From contig OW028581.1 of NCBI GenBank assembly GCA_932294295.1, positions 9,445,526 to 9,509,525 on the forward strand: 64,000 nt of DNA, given 5' to 3'. Origin of the DNA: Alitta virens (Eukaryota; Annelida; Polychaeta; Phyllodocida; Nereididae). The notes under the pieces were generated by a model. It saw only the letters and a program-made list of their open reading frames with translations, was not told the DNA's origin and did not search any database. The translations under genes and the position numbers were made by a program. The stretch's first letter is position 1, and each line of letters starts with the position of its first letter. Positions 42,171 to 56,500 of this stretch are shown here, piece after piece.

Positions 42171-45100
42171 TTACAGAAGTTGAATCAGCACCTGGGTCAC
42201 CGGTCTAAGAACCTCAGGATATTGTGGAGGAAGCAATTGTTACAGAAGTAGTTGCAGAAGCTCAAGCTGTACCAACCTGAGGCTGTTGTGAAAGAAGCAA
42301 TTGTGACAGAAGAAGTTACAGAAGCTGAAGATGCACCAGAATTCGCTAGTCCAGGAAGAATGTGAGTATGTTGTGGAAGAAGCAATTGTTACAAAAGAAG
42401 TTACAGAAACTGAAGCTGGACCTGAATTGCTCTTCAAGGAAGAAGGTGAATCTGTGGTGGAAGAAGCAGTTGTGATAGAAGAAGTTACAGAAGTTGAAAC
42501 TGCACCAGAATCACCAGTGAAAGAAGAATGTGTCTGTTGTGGAGGAAACCATCCTGACTGAAGATGTTACAGAAGCTGAATCAGCGCCTGAATCACCAGT
42601 GAAAGAACCTCAGGATATTGTGGAGGAAGCAATTGTTACAGAAGAAGTTACAGAAGCTCAAGCTGCACAAGAATCACCGGTCAAAGACGGACCTGATGCC
42701 ATTGTGGAGGATGCAGTTGTGACAGAAAAAATTGCAGAAGCTGAAGATGCACCAGAATCACTAGTCCAGGAAGAATGTGAGTCTGTTGTGGAAGAAGCAA
42801 TTGTAACAAAGAAGTTACAGAAACTGACACTGCACCAGATTCACCAGTCAAGTCAGAACCTGAAACTGTTCTGGAGCAAGCAACAATGACAGAAGAAGTT
42901 ACCGAAGCTCAAGCTGCACCAGACTCACCAGTCAAAGAAGAACCTGAAACTGTTCTGGAGCAAGCAATAGTGACAAGAGATGTTACAGAAGCTAAAACAG
43001 CACCAGAATCACAGGTAGAGGAAGAACCTGATGCTATTGTGGAAGATGCAGTTGTGATAGAAGAAGTTGCAGAAGCTGAAGCAGCACCAGAATCACCAGT
43101 CAAAGAAGAACCTGAGGCTGTTGTGAAAGATAGCAGTTGTTGCAGAATCTGAAGCTGGACCAGAATGGTTCTTCAAGGAAGAATGTGAGTCTGTTGTGGT
43201 GGAAACCGCTGTGATAGGACAAGTTACAGAAGCTGAAACTGCACCAGAATCGCCAGTCAAAGAAGAACTTGAATCTGTTGTGGAAGAAGCATTAGCGACA
43301 CAAGAAATTGCAGCAGCTGAAACTGCACTAGAGTCACCAGTCAAAGAAGAACCTGAGGCTATTGTGAAAGAAGCATTTGTGACAGAAGAAGTTACAGAAG
43401 CTAAAGATGCACCAGAATCACTAGTCCAGGAAGAACGTGAGTCTGTTGTGGAAGAAGCAATTGTAAAAAAGAAGTTACAGAAACTGACACTGCACCAGAT
43501 TCACCAGTCAAGTCAAAACCTGAAACTGTTCTGGAGCAAGCAACAATGACAGAAGAAGTTACCGAAGCTCAAGCTGCACCAGACTCACCAGTCAAAGAAG
43601 AACGTGTGTCTGTTGTGGAGGAAACAATCCTGGCTGAAGATGTTACAGAAGCTTAATCAGCACCTGGGTCACCAGTCTAAGAACCTCAGGATATTGTGGA
43701 GGAAGCAATTGTTACAGAAGAAGTTACAGAAGCTCAAGCTGTACCAGAATCACCAGTCAAAGAGGAACCTGAGGCTGATGTGAAAGAAGCAATTGTGACG
43801 GAAGAAGTTACAGAAGCTGAAGATGCACCAGCATTCGCTAGTCCAGGAAGAATGTGAGTATGTTGTGGAAGAAGCAATTGTTACAAAAGAAGTTACAGAA
43901 ACTGAAGCTGGACCTGAATTGCTCTTCAAGGAAGAACGTGAGTCTGTGGTGGAAGAAGCAGTTGTGATAGAAGTTACAGAAGTTGAAACTGCACCAGAAT
44001 CACCAGTGAAAGAAGAATGTGTCTGTTGTGGAGGAAACCATCCTGACTGAAGATGTTACAGAAGCTGAATCAGCACCTGGGTCACCAGTCTAAGAACCTC
44101 AGGATATTGTGGAGGAATCAATTGTTACAGAAGAAGTTACAGAAGCTCAAGCTGCACAAGAATCACCAGTCAAAGACGGACCTGATGCCATTGTGGAGGA
44201 TGCAGTTGTGACAGAAAAAATTGCAGAAGCTGAAACAGCTCCAGAATCACCAGTCAAAGAAGAACCTGAGGCTGTTGTGGAGGAAGCCGTTGTGACAGAG
44301 GAAGTTACAGAAGCTGAAACAGCACCAGAATCACAGGACAAGGAAGAACCTGATGCTATTGTGGAAGAAGCAGTTGTGACAGATGAAGAGACAGCCGCAG
44401 AAACTGCACCAGAAGCACCAGTCAAAGAATAACCTGAGGCTATTGTGGAAGAAGAAATTGTGACAGAAGAAGTTCAGAAGCTGAAGCTGCTCCAGAATCA
44501 CCAGTCAAAGGAGGACATGAGTCTGTTGTGCAGGAAGCTGCTGTGATAGAAGAAGTTAAAGGAGCTCAACCTGCACCAGTTTCACCAGTCAAGGAAGAAC
44601 CTGAAACTGTTCTGGAGCAAGCAATAGTGACAAGAGATGTTACAGAAGCTAAAACAGCACCAGAATCACAGGTAAAGGAAGAACCTGATGCTATTGTGGA
44701 AGATGCAGTTGTGATAGAAGAAGTTGCAGAAGCTGAAGCAGCACCAGAATCACCAGTCAAAGAAGAACCTGAGGCTGTTGTGAAAGATAGCAGTTGTTGC
44801 AGAAGCTGAAGCTGGACCAGAATGGTTCTTCAAGGAAGAATGTGAGTCTGTTGTGGTGGAAACCGCTGTGATAGGACAAGTTACAGAAGCTGAAACTGCA
44901 CCAGAATCGCCAGTCAAAGAAGAACTTGAATCTGTTGTGGAAGAAGCATTAGCTACACAAGAAATTGCAGCAGCTGAAACTGCACTAGAGTCACCAGTCA
45001 AAGAAGAACCTGAGGTTATTGTGAAAGAAGCATTTGTGACAGAAGAAGTTACAGAAGCTGAAGATGCACCAGAATCACTAGTCCAGGAAGAACGTGAGTC

Positions 45101-47769
45101 TGTTGTGGAAGAAGCAATTGTAAAAAAGAAGTTACAGAAACTGACACTGCACCAGATTCACCAGTCAAGTCAAAACCTGAAACTGTTCTGGAGCAAGCAA
45201 CAATGACAGAAGAAGTTACCGAAGCTCAAGCTGCACCAGACTCACCAGTCAAAGAAGAACGTGTGTCTGTTGTGGAGGAAACAATCCTGGCTAAAGATGC
45301 TACAGAAGCTTAATCAGCACCTGGGTCACCAGTCTAGGAACCTCAGGATATTGTGGAGGAAGCAATTGTTACAGAAGAAGTTACAGAAGCTCAAGCTGTA
45401 CCAACCTGAGGCTGTTGTGAAAGAAGCAATTGTGACAGAAGAAGTTACAGAAGCTGAAGATGCACCAGAATTCGCTAGTCCAGGAAGAATGTGAGTATGT
45501 TGTGGAAGAAGCAATTGTTACAAAAGAAGTTACAGAAACTGAAGCTGGACCTGAATTGCTCTTCAAGGAAGAACGTGAGTCTGTGGTGGAAGAAGCAGTT
45601 TTGATAGAAGAAGTTACAGAAGTTGAAACTGCACCAGAATCACCAGTGAAAGAAGAATGTGTCTGTTGTGGAGGAAACCATCCTGACTGAAGATGTTACA
45701 GAAGCTGAATCAGCGCCTGAGTCACCAGTGAAAGAACCTCAGGATATTGTGGAGGAAGCAATTGTTACAGAAGAAGTTACAGAAGCTCAAGCTGCACAAG
45801 AATCACCGGTCAAAGACGGACCTGATGCCATTGTGGAGGATGCAGTTGTGACAGAAAAAATTGCAGAAGCTGAAACAGCTCCAGAATCACCAGTCAAAGA
45901 AGAACCTGAGGCTGTTGTGGAGGAAGCCGTTGTGACAGAGGAAGTTACAGAAGCTGAAACAGCACCAGAATCACAGGTCAAGGAAGAACCTGATGCTATT
46001 GTGGAAGAAGCAGTCGTGACAGATGAAGAGACAGCCGCAGAAACTGCACCAGAAGCACCAGTCAAAGAATAACCTGAGGCTATTGTGGAAGAAGAAATTG
46101 TGACAGAAGAAGTTCAGAAGCTGAAGCTGCTCCAGAATCACCAGTCAAAGGAGGACATGAGTCTGTTGTACAGGAAGCTGCTGTGATAGAAGAAGTTAAA
46201 GGAGCTCAACCTGCACCAGTTTCACCAGTCAAGGAAGAACCTGAAACTGTTCTGGAGCAAGCAATAGTGACAAGAGATGTTACAGAAACTAAAACAGCAC
46301 CAGAATCACAGGTAAAGGAAGAACCTGATGCTATTGTGGAAGATGCAGTTGTGATAGAAGAAGTTGCAGAAGCTGAAGCAGCACCAGAATCACCAGTCAA
46401 AGAAGAACCTGAGGCTGTTGTGAAAGATAGCAGTTGTTGCAGAAGCTGAAGCTGGACCAGAATGGCTTTTCAAGGAAGAATGTGAGTCTGTTGTGGTGGA
46501 TACCACTGTGATAGGACAAGTTACAGAAGCTGAAACTGCACCAGAATTGCCAGTCAAAGAAGAACTTGAATCTGTTGTGGAAGAAGCATTAGCGACACAA
46601 GAAATTGCAGCAGCTGAAACTGCACTAGAGTCACCAGTCAAAGAAGAACCTGAGGCTATTGTGAAAGAAGCATTTGTGACAGAAGAAGTTACAGAAGCTG
46701 AAGATGCACCCGAATCGCTAGTCCAGGATGAACCTGAGTCTGTTGTGGAAGAAGCAATTGTAACAAAGAAGTTACAGAAACTGACACTGCACCAGATTCA
46801 CCAGTCAAGTCAGAACCTGAAACTGTTCTGGAGCAAGCAACAATGACAGAAGAAGTTACCGAAGCTCAAGCTGCACCAGACTCACCAGTCAAAGAAGAAT
46901 GTGTGTCTGTTGTGGAGGAAACAATCCTGGCTGAAGATGTTACAGAAGCTGAATCAGCACCTGGGTCACCAGTCTAAGAACCTCAGGATATTGTGGAGGA
47001 AGCAATTGTTACAGAAGAAGTTACAGAAGCTAAAGCTGTACCAGAATCACCAGTCAAAGAAGAACCTGAGGCTGATGTGAAAGAAGCAATTGTGACTGAA
47101 GAAGTTACAGAAGCTGAAGATGCACCAGAATTCGCTAGTCCAGGAAGAATGTGAGTATGTTGTGGAAGAAGCAATTGTTACAAAAGAAGTTACAGAAACT
47201 GAAGCTGGACCTGAATTGCTCCTCAAGGAAGAACGTGAGTCTGTGGTGGAAGAAGCAGTTGTGATAGAAGAAGTTACAGAAGTTGAAACTGCACCAGAAT
47301 CACCAGTCAAAGAAGAATGTGTCTGTTGTGGAGGAAACCATCCTGACTGAAGATGTTACAGAAAGTGAATCAGCGCCTGAGTCACCAGTGAAAGAACCTC
47401 AGGATATTGTGGAGGAAGCAATTGTTACAGAAGAAGTTACAGAAGCTCAAGCTGCACAAGAATCACCGGTCAAAGACGGACCTGATGCCATTGTGGAGGA
47501 TGCAGTTGTGACAGAAAAAATTGCTGTAGCTGAAACAGCTCCAGAATCACCAGTCAAAGAAGAACCTGAGGCTGTTGTGGAGGAAGCCGTTGTGACAGAG
47601 GAAGTTACAGAAGCTGAAACAGCACCAGAATCACAGGTCAAGGAAGAACCTGATGCTATTGTGGAAGAAGCAGTCGTGACAGAGGAAGAGACAGCCGCAG
47701 AAACTGCACCAGAAGCACCAGTCAAAGAATAACCTGAGGCTATTGTGGAAGAAGAAATTGTGACAAGAG

Positions 47770-50700
47770 AAGTTACAGAAGCTGAAGATGCACCAGAATT
47801 CGCTAGTCCAGGAAAAATGTGAGTATGTTGTGGAAGAAGCAGTTGTTACAAAAGAAGTTACAGAAACTGAAGCTGGACCTGAATTGCTCTTCAAGGAAGA
47901 ACGTGAGTCTGTGGTGGAAGAAGCAGTTGTGGCAGAAGAAGTTACAGAAGTTGAAACTGCACCAGAATCACCAGTCAAAGAAGAATGTGTCTGTTGTGGA
48001 GGAAACCATCCTGACTGAAGATGTTACAGAAAGTGAATCAGCGCCTGAGTCACCAGTGAAAGAACCTCAGGATATTGTGGAGGAAGCAATTGTTACAGAA
48101 GAAGTTACAGAAGCTCAAGCTGCACAAGAATCACCGGTCAAAGACGGACCTGATGCCATTGTGGAGGATGCAGTTGTGACAGAAAAAATTGCAGAAGCTG
48201 AAACAGCTCCAGAATCACCAGTCAAAGAAGAACCTGAGGCTGTTGTGGAGGAAGCCGTTGTGACAGAGGAAGTTACAGAAGCTGAAACAGCACCAGAATC
48301 ACAGGTCAAGGAAGAACCTGATGCTATTGTGGAAGAAGCAGTCGTGACAGAGGAAGAGACAGCCGCAGAAACTGCACCAGAAGCACCAGTCAAAGAATAA
48401 CCTGAGGCTATTGTGGAAGAAGAAATTGTGACAAGAGAAGTTACAGAAGCTGAAGCTGCTCCAGAATCACCAGTCAAAGGAGGACATGAGTCTGTTGTAC
48501 AGGAAGCTGCTGTGATAGAAGAAGTTAAAGGAGCTCAACCTGCACCAGTTTCACCAGTCAAGGAAGAACCTGAAACTGTTCTGGAGCAAGCAATAGTGAC
48601 AAGAGATGTTACAGAAGCTAAAACAGCACCAGAATCACAGGTAAAGGAAGAACCTGATGCTATTGTGGAAGATGCAGTTCTGATAGAAGAAGTTGCAGAA
48701 GCTGAAGCAGCACCAGAATCACCAGTCAAAGAAGAACCTGAGGCTGTTGTGAAAGATAGCAGTTGTTGCAGAAGCTGAAGCTGGACCAGAATGGCTTTTC
48801 AAGGAAGAATGTGAGTCTGTTGTGGTGGATGCCGCTGTGATAGGACAAGTTACAGAAGCTGAAACTGCGCCAGAATTGCCAGTCAAAGAAGAACTTGAAT
48901 CTGTTGTGGAAGAAGCATTAGCGACACAAGAAATTGCAGCAGCTGAAACTGCACTAGAGTCACCAGTCAAAGAAGAACCTGAGGCTATTGTGAAAGAAGC
49001 ATTTGTGACAGAAGAAGTTACAGTAGCTGAAGATGCACCCGAATCGCTAGTCCAGGATGAACGTGAGTCTGTTGTGGAAGAAGCAATTGTAACAAAGAAG
49101 TTACAGAAACTGACACTGCACCAGATTCACCAGTCAAGTCAGAACCTGAAACTGTTCTGGAGCAAGCAACAATGACAGAAGAAGTTACCGAAGCTCAAGC
49201 TGCACCAGACTCACCAGTCAAAGAAGAATGTGTGTCTGTTGTGGAGGAAACAATCCTGGCTGAAGATGTTACAGAAGCTGAATCAGCACCTGGGTCACCA
49301 GTCTAAGAACCTCAGGATATTGTGGAGGAAGCAATTGTTACAGAAGAAGTTACAGAAGCTAAAGCTGTACCAGAATCACCAGTCAAAGAAGAACCTGAGG
49401 CTGATGTGAAAGAAGCAATTGTGACTGAAGAAGTTACAGAAGCTGAAGATGCACCAGAATTCGCTAGTCCAGGAAGAATGTGAGTATGTTGTGGAAGAAG
49501 CAATTGTTACAAAAGAAGTTACCGAAACTGAAGCTGGACCTGAATTGCTCTTCAAGGAAGAACGTGAGTCTGTGGTGGAAGAAGCAGTTGTGATAGAAGA
49601 AGTTACAGAAGTTGAAACTGCACCAGAATCACCAGTCAAAGAAGAATGTGTCTGTTGTGGAGGAAACCATCCTGACTGAAGATGTTACAGAAAGTGAATC
49701 AGCGCCTGAGTCACCAGTGAAAGAACCTCAGGATATTGTGGAGGAAGCAATTGTTACAGAAGAAGTTACCGAAGCTCAAGCTGCACCCGAATCACCAGTC
49801 AAAGAAGAATGTGTCTGTTGTGGAGGAAACCATCCTGGCTGAAGATGTTACAGAAGCTGAATCAGCACCTGGGTCACCCGTCTAAGAACCTCAGGATATT
49901 GTGGAGGAAGCAATTGTTACAGAAGTAGTTACAGAAGCTCAAGCTGTACCAACCTTAGGCTGTTGTGAAAGAAGCAATTGTGACAGAAGAAGTTACAGAA
50001 GCTGAAGATGCACCAGAATTCGCTAGTCCAGGAAAAATGTGAGTATGTTGTGGAAGAAGCAATTGTTACAAAAGAAGTTACAGAAACTGAAGCTGGACCT
50101 GAATTGCTCTTCAAGGAAGAACGTGAGTCTGTGGTGGAAGAAGCAGTTGTGATAGAAGAAGTTACAGAAGTTGAAACTGCACCAGAATCACCAGTCAAAG
50201 AAGAATGTGTCTGTTGTGGAGGAAACCATCCTGACTGAAGATGTTACAGAAAGTGAATCAGCGCCTGAGTCACCAGTGAAAGAACCTCAGGATATTGTGG
50301 AGGAAGCAATTGTTACAGAAGAAGTTACAGAAGCTCAAGCTGCACAAGAATCACCGGTCAAAGACGGACCTGATGCCATTGTGGAGGATGCAGTTGTGAC
50401 AGAAAAAATTGCAGAAGCTGAAACAGCTCCAGAATCACCAGTCAAAGAAGAACCTGAGGCTGTTGTGGAGGAAGCCGTTGTGACAGAGGAAGTTACAGAA
50501 GCTGAAACAGCACCAGAATCACAGGTCAAGGAAGAACCTGATGCTATTGTGGAAGAAGCAGTCGTGACAGAGGAAGAGACAGCCGCAGAAACTGCACCAG
50601 AAGCACCAGTCAAAGAATAACCTGAGGCTATTGTGGAAGAAGAAATTGTGACAAGAGAAGTTACAGAAGCTGAAGCTGCTCCAGAATCACCAGTCAAAGG

Positions 50701-51900
50701 AGGACATGAGTCTGTTGTACAGGAAGCTGCTGTGATAGAAGAAGTTAAAGGAGCTCAACCTGCACCAGTTTCACCAGTCAAGGAAGAACCTGAAACTGTT
50801 CTGGAGCAAGCAATAGTGACAAGAGATGTTACAGAAGCTTAAACAGCACCAGAATCACAGGTAAAGGAAGAACCTGATGCTATTGTGGAAGATGCAGTTG
50901 TGATAGAAGAAGTTGCAGAAGCTGAAGCAGCACCAGAATCACCAGTCAAAGAAGAACCTGAGGCTGTTGTGAAAGATAGCAGTTGTTGCAGAAGCTGAAG
51001 CTGGACCAGAATGGCTTTTCAAGGAAGAATGTGAGTCTGTTGTGGTGGATACCACTGTGATAGGACAAGTTACAGAAGCTGAAACTGCACCAGAATTGCC
51101 AGTCAAAGAAGAACTTGAATCTGTTGTGGAAGAAGCATTAGCGACACAAGAAATTGCAGCAGCTGAAACTGCACTAGAGTCACCAGTCAAAGAAGAACCT
51201 GAGGCTATTGTGAAAGAAGCATTTGTGACAGAAGAAGTTACAGAAGCTGAAGATGCACCCGAATCGCTAGTCCAGGATGAACGTGAGTCTGTTGTGGAAG
51301 AAGCAATTGTAACAAAGAAGTTACAGAAACTGACACTGCACCAGATTCACCAGTCAAGTCAGAACCTGAAACTGTTCTGGAGCAAGCAACAATGACAGAA
51401 GAAGTTACCGAAGCTCAAGCTGCACCAGACTCACCAGTCAAAGAAGAATGTGTGTCTGTTGTGGAGGAAACAATCCTGGCTGAAGATGTTACAGAAGCTG
51501 AATCAGCACCTGGGTCACCAGTCTAAGAACCTCAGGATATTGTGGAGGAAGCAATTGTTACAGAAGAAGTTACAGAAGCTAAAGCTGTACCAGAATCACC
51601 AGTCAAAGAAGAACCTGAGGCTGATGTGAAAGAAGCAATTGTGACTGAAGAAGTTACAGAAGCTGAAGATGCACCAGAATTCGCTAGTCCAGGAAAAATG
51701 TGAGTATGTTGTGGAAGAAGCAATTGTTGCAAAAGAAGTTACAGAAACTGAAGCTGGACCTGAATTGCTCTTCAAGGAAGAACGTGAGTCTGTGGTGGAA
51801 GAAGCAGTTGTGATAGAAGAAGTTACAGAAGTTGAAACTGCACCAGAATCACCAGTCAAAGAAGAATGTGTCTGTTGTGGAGGAAACCATCCTGACTGAA
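47770..51900 (+). repeat. Higher-order repeat pair, spacing 2,220 bp
   Basis: The block at about 47.8-49.7 kb recurs at exactly +2,220 bp (e.g. the units at 48115 and 50335, 48822 and 51042, 49449 and 51669). The part with DAVLIEEV at 48.6 kb, rather than the usual DAVVIEEV, is shared with 59.4 kb (+10,810 bp), so a stretch was copied between distant parts of the array. Confidence 0.8.
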
Positions 51901-53589
51901 GATGTTACAGAAGCTGAATCAGCGCCTGAGTCACCAGTGAAAGAACCTCAGGATATTGTGGAGGAAGCAATTGTTACAGAAGAAGTTACAGAAGCTCAAG
52001 CTGCACAAGAATCACCGGTCAAAGACGGACCTGATGCCATTGTGGAGGATGCAGTTGTGACAGAAAAAATTGCAGAAGCTGAAGATGCACCAGAATCACT
52101 AGTCCAGGAAGAACGTGAGTCTGTTGCGGAAGAAGCAATTGTAACAAAGAAGTTACAGAAACTGACACTGCACCAGATTCACCAGTCAAGTCAGAACCTG
52201 AAACTGTTCTGGAGCAAGCAACAATGACAGAAGAAGTTGCCGAAGCTCAAGCTGCACCAGACTCACCAGTCAAAGAAGAACGTGTGTCTGTTGTGGAGGA
52301 AACAATCCTGGCTGAAGATGTTACAGAAGCTGAATCAGCACCTGGGTCACCAGTCTAAGAACCTCAGGATATTGTGGAGGAAGCAATTGTTACAGAAGAA
52401 GTTTCAGAAGCTCAAGCTGTACCAGAATCACCAGTCAAAGAAGAACCTGAGGCTGTTGTGAAGGAAGCAATTGTGACGGAAGAAGTTACAGAAGCTGAAG
52501 ATGCACCCGAATCGCTAGTCCAGGAAGAACGTGAGTCTTTTGTGGAAGAAGCAATTGTAACAAAGAAGTTACAGGAACTGACACTGCACCAGATTCACCA
52601 GTCAAGTCAGAACCTGAAACTGTTCTGGAGCAAGCAACAATGACAGAAGAAGTTACCGAAGCTCAAGCTGCACCAGACTCACCAGTCAAAGAAGAATGTG
52701 TGTCTGTTGTGGAGGAAACAATCCTGGATGAATATGTTACAGAAGCTGAATCAGCACCTGGGTCACCAGTCTTAAGAACCTCAGGATATTGTGGAGGAAG
52801 CAATTGTTACAGAAGAAGTTTCAGAAGCTCAAGCTGTACCAGAATCACCAGTCAAAGAAGAACCTGAGGCTGTTGTGAAAGAAGCAATTGTGACGGAAGA
52901 AGTTACAGAAGCTGAAGATGCACCCGAATCGCTAGTCCAGGAAGAACGTGAGTCTTTTGTGGAAGAAGCAATTGTAACAAAGAAGTTACAGAAACTGACA
53001 CTGCACCAGATTAACCAGTCAAGTCAGAACCTGAAACTGTTCTGGAGCAAGCAACAATGACAGAAGAAGTTACCGAAGCTCAAGCTGCACCAGACTCACC
53101 AGTCAAAGAAGAATGTGTGTCTGTTGTGGAGGAAACAATCCTGGCTGAATATGTTACAGAAGCTGAATCAGCACCTGGGTCACCAGTCTAAGAACCTCAG
53201 GATATTGTGGAGGAAGCAATTGTTACAGAAGAAGTTACAGAAGCTCAAGCTGTACCAGAATCACCAGTTAAAGAAGAACCTGAGGCTGATGTGAAAGAAG
53301 AAATTGTGACAGAAGAAGTTACAGAAGCTGAAGATGCACCAGAATTCGCTAGTCCAGGAAGAATGTGAGTATGTTGTGGAAGAAGCAATTGTTACAAAAG
53401 AAGTTACAGAAACTGAAGCTGGACCTGAATTGCTCTTCAAGGAAGAACGTGAGTCTGTGGTGGAAGAACCAGTTGTGATAGAAGAAGTTACAGAAGTTGA
53501 AACTGCACCAGAATCACCAGTCAAAGAAGAATGTGTCTGTTGTGGAGGAAACCATCCTGGCTGAAGATGTTACAGAAGCTGAATCAGCA

Positions 53590-56500
53590 CCTGGGTCACC
53601 AGTCTAAGAACCTCAGGATATTGTGGAGGAAGCAATTGTTACAGAAGAAGTTACAGAAGCTCAAGCTGTACCAACCTGAGGCTGTTGTGAAAGAAGCAAT
53701 TGTGACAGAAGAAGTTACAGAAGCTGAAGATGCACCAGAATTCGCTAGTCCAGGAAAAATTTGAGTATGTTGTGGAAGAAGCAATTGTTACAAAAGAAGT
53801 TACAGAAACTGAAGCTGGACCTGAATTGCTCTTCAAGGAAGAACGTGAGTCTGTGGTGGAAGAAGCAGTTGTGATAGAAGAAGTTACAGAAGTTGAAACT
53901 GCACCAGAACCACCAGTGAAAGAAGAATGTGTCTGTTGTGGAGGAAACCATCCTGACTGAAGATGTTACAGAAGCTGAATCAGCGCCTGAGTCACCAGTG
54001 AAAGAACCTCAGGATATTGTGGAGGAAGCAATTGTTACAGAAGAAGTTACAGAAGCTCAAGCTGCACAAGAATCACCGGTCAAAGACGGACCTGATGCCA
54101 TTGTGGAGGATGCAGTTGTGACAGAAAAAATTGCAGAAGCTGAAACAGCTCCAGAATCACCAGTCAAAGAAGAACCTGAGGCTGTTGTGGAGGAAGCCGT
54201 TGTGACAGAGGAAGTTACAGAAGCTGAAACAGCACCAGAATCACAAGTCAAGGAAGAACCTGATGCTATTGTGGAAGAAGCAGTCGTGACAGATGAAGAG
54301 ACAGCCGCAGAAACTGCACCAGAAGCACCAGTCAAAGAATAACCTGAGGCTATTGTGGAAGAAGAAATTGTGACAGAAGAAGTTCAGAAGCTGAAGCTGC
54401 TCCAGAATCACCAGTCAAAGGAGGACATGAGTCTGTTGTGCAGGAAGTTGCTGTGATAGAAGAAGTTAAAGGAGCTCAACCTGCACCAGTTTCACCAGTC
54501 AAGGAAGAACCTGAAACTGTTCTGGAGCAAGCAATAGTGACAAGAAATGTTACAGAAGCTAAAACAGCACCAGAATCACAGGTAAAGGAAGAACCTGATG
54601 CTATTGTGGAAGATGCAGTTGTGATAGAAGAAGTTGCAGAAGCTGAAGCAGCACCAGAATCACCAGTCAAAGAAGTACCTGAGGCTGTTGTGAAAGATAG
54701 CAGTTGTTGCAGAAGCTGAAGCTGGACCAGAATGGTTCTTCAAGGAAGAATGTGAGTCTGTTGTGGTGGAAACCGCTGTGATAGGACAAGTTACAGAAGC
54801 TGAAACTGCACCAGAATCACCAGTCAAAGAAGAACTTGAATCTGTTGTGGAAGAAGCATTAGCGACACAAGAAATTGCAGCAGCTGAAACTGCACTAGAG
54901 TCACCAGTCAAAGAAGAACCTGAGGCTATTGTGAAAGAAGCATTTGTGACAGAAGAAGTTACAGAAGCTGAAGATGCACCAGAATCACTAGTCCAGGAAG
55001 AACGTGAGTCTGTTGTGGAAGAAGCAATTGTAAAAAAGAAGTTACAGAAACTGACACTGCACCAGATTCACCAGTCAAGTCAAAACCTGAAACTGTTCTG
55101 GAGCAAGCAACAATGACAGAAGAAGTTACCGAAGCTCAAGCTGCACCAGACTCACCAGTCAAAGAAAAACGTGTGTCTGTTGTGGAGGAAACAATCCTGG
55201 CTGAAGATGTTACAGAAGCTTAATCAGCACCTGGGTCACCAGTCTAAGAACCTCAGGATATTGTGGAGGAAGCAATTGTTACAGAAGAAGTTACAGAAGC
55301 TCAAGCTGTACCAGAATCACCAGTCAAAGAAGAACCTGAGGCTGATGTGAAAGAAGCAATTGTGACGGAAGAATTTACAGAAGCTGAAGATGCACCAGTA
55401 TTCGCTAGTCCAGGAAGAATGTGAGTATGTTGTGGAAGAAGCAATTGTTGCAAAAGAAGTTACAGAAACTGAAGCTGGACCTGAATTGCTCTTCAAGGAA
55501 GAACGTGAGTCTGTGGTGGAAGAAGCAGTTGTGATAGAAGAAGTTACAGAAGTTGAAACTGCACCAGAATCACCAGTCAAAGAAGAATGTGTCTGTTGTG
55601 GAGGAAACCATCCTGACTGAAGATGTTACAGAAGCTGAATCAGCGCCTGAGTCACCAGTGAAAGAACCTCAGGATATTGTGGAGGAAGCAATTGTTACAG
55701 AAGAAGTTACAGAAGCTCAAGCTGCACAAGAATCACCGGTCAAAGACGGACCTGATGCCATTGTGGAGGATGCAGTTGTGACAGAAAAAATTGCAGAAGC
55801 TGAAGATGCACCAGAATCACTAGTCCAGGAAGAATGTGAGTCTGTTGCGGAAGAAGCAATTGTAACAAAGAAGTTACAGAAACTGACACTGCACCAGATT
55901 CACCAGTCAAGTCAGAACCTGAAACTGTTCTGGAGCAAGCAACAATGACAGAAGAAGTTGCCGAAGCTCAAGCTGCACCAGACTCACCAGTCAAAGAAGA
56001 ACGTGTGTCTGTTGTGGAGGAAACAATCCTGGCTGAAGATGTTACAGAAGCTGAATCAGCACCTGGGTCACCAGTCTAAGAACCTCAGGATATTGTGGAG
56101 GAAGCAATTGTTACAGAAGAAGTTTCAGAAGCTCAAGCTGTACCAGAATCACCAGTCAAAGAAGAACCTGAGGCTGTTGTGAAAGAAGCAATTGTGACGG
56201 AAGAAGTTACAGAAGCTGAAGATGCACCCGAATCGCTAGTCCAGGAAGAACGTGAGTCTTTTGTGGAAGAAGCAATTGTAACAAAGAAGTTACAGAAACT
56301 GACACTGCACCAGATTCACCAGTCAAGTCAGAACCTGAAACTGTTCTGGAGCAAGCAACAATGACAGAAGAAGTTACCGAAGCTCAAGCTGCACCAGACT
56401 CACCAGTCAAAGAAGAATGTGTGTCTGTTGTGGAGGAAACAATCCTGGATGAATATGTTACAGAAGCTGAATCAGCACCTGGGTCACCAGTCTAAGAACC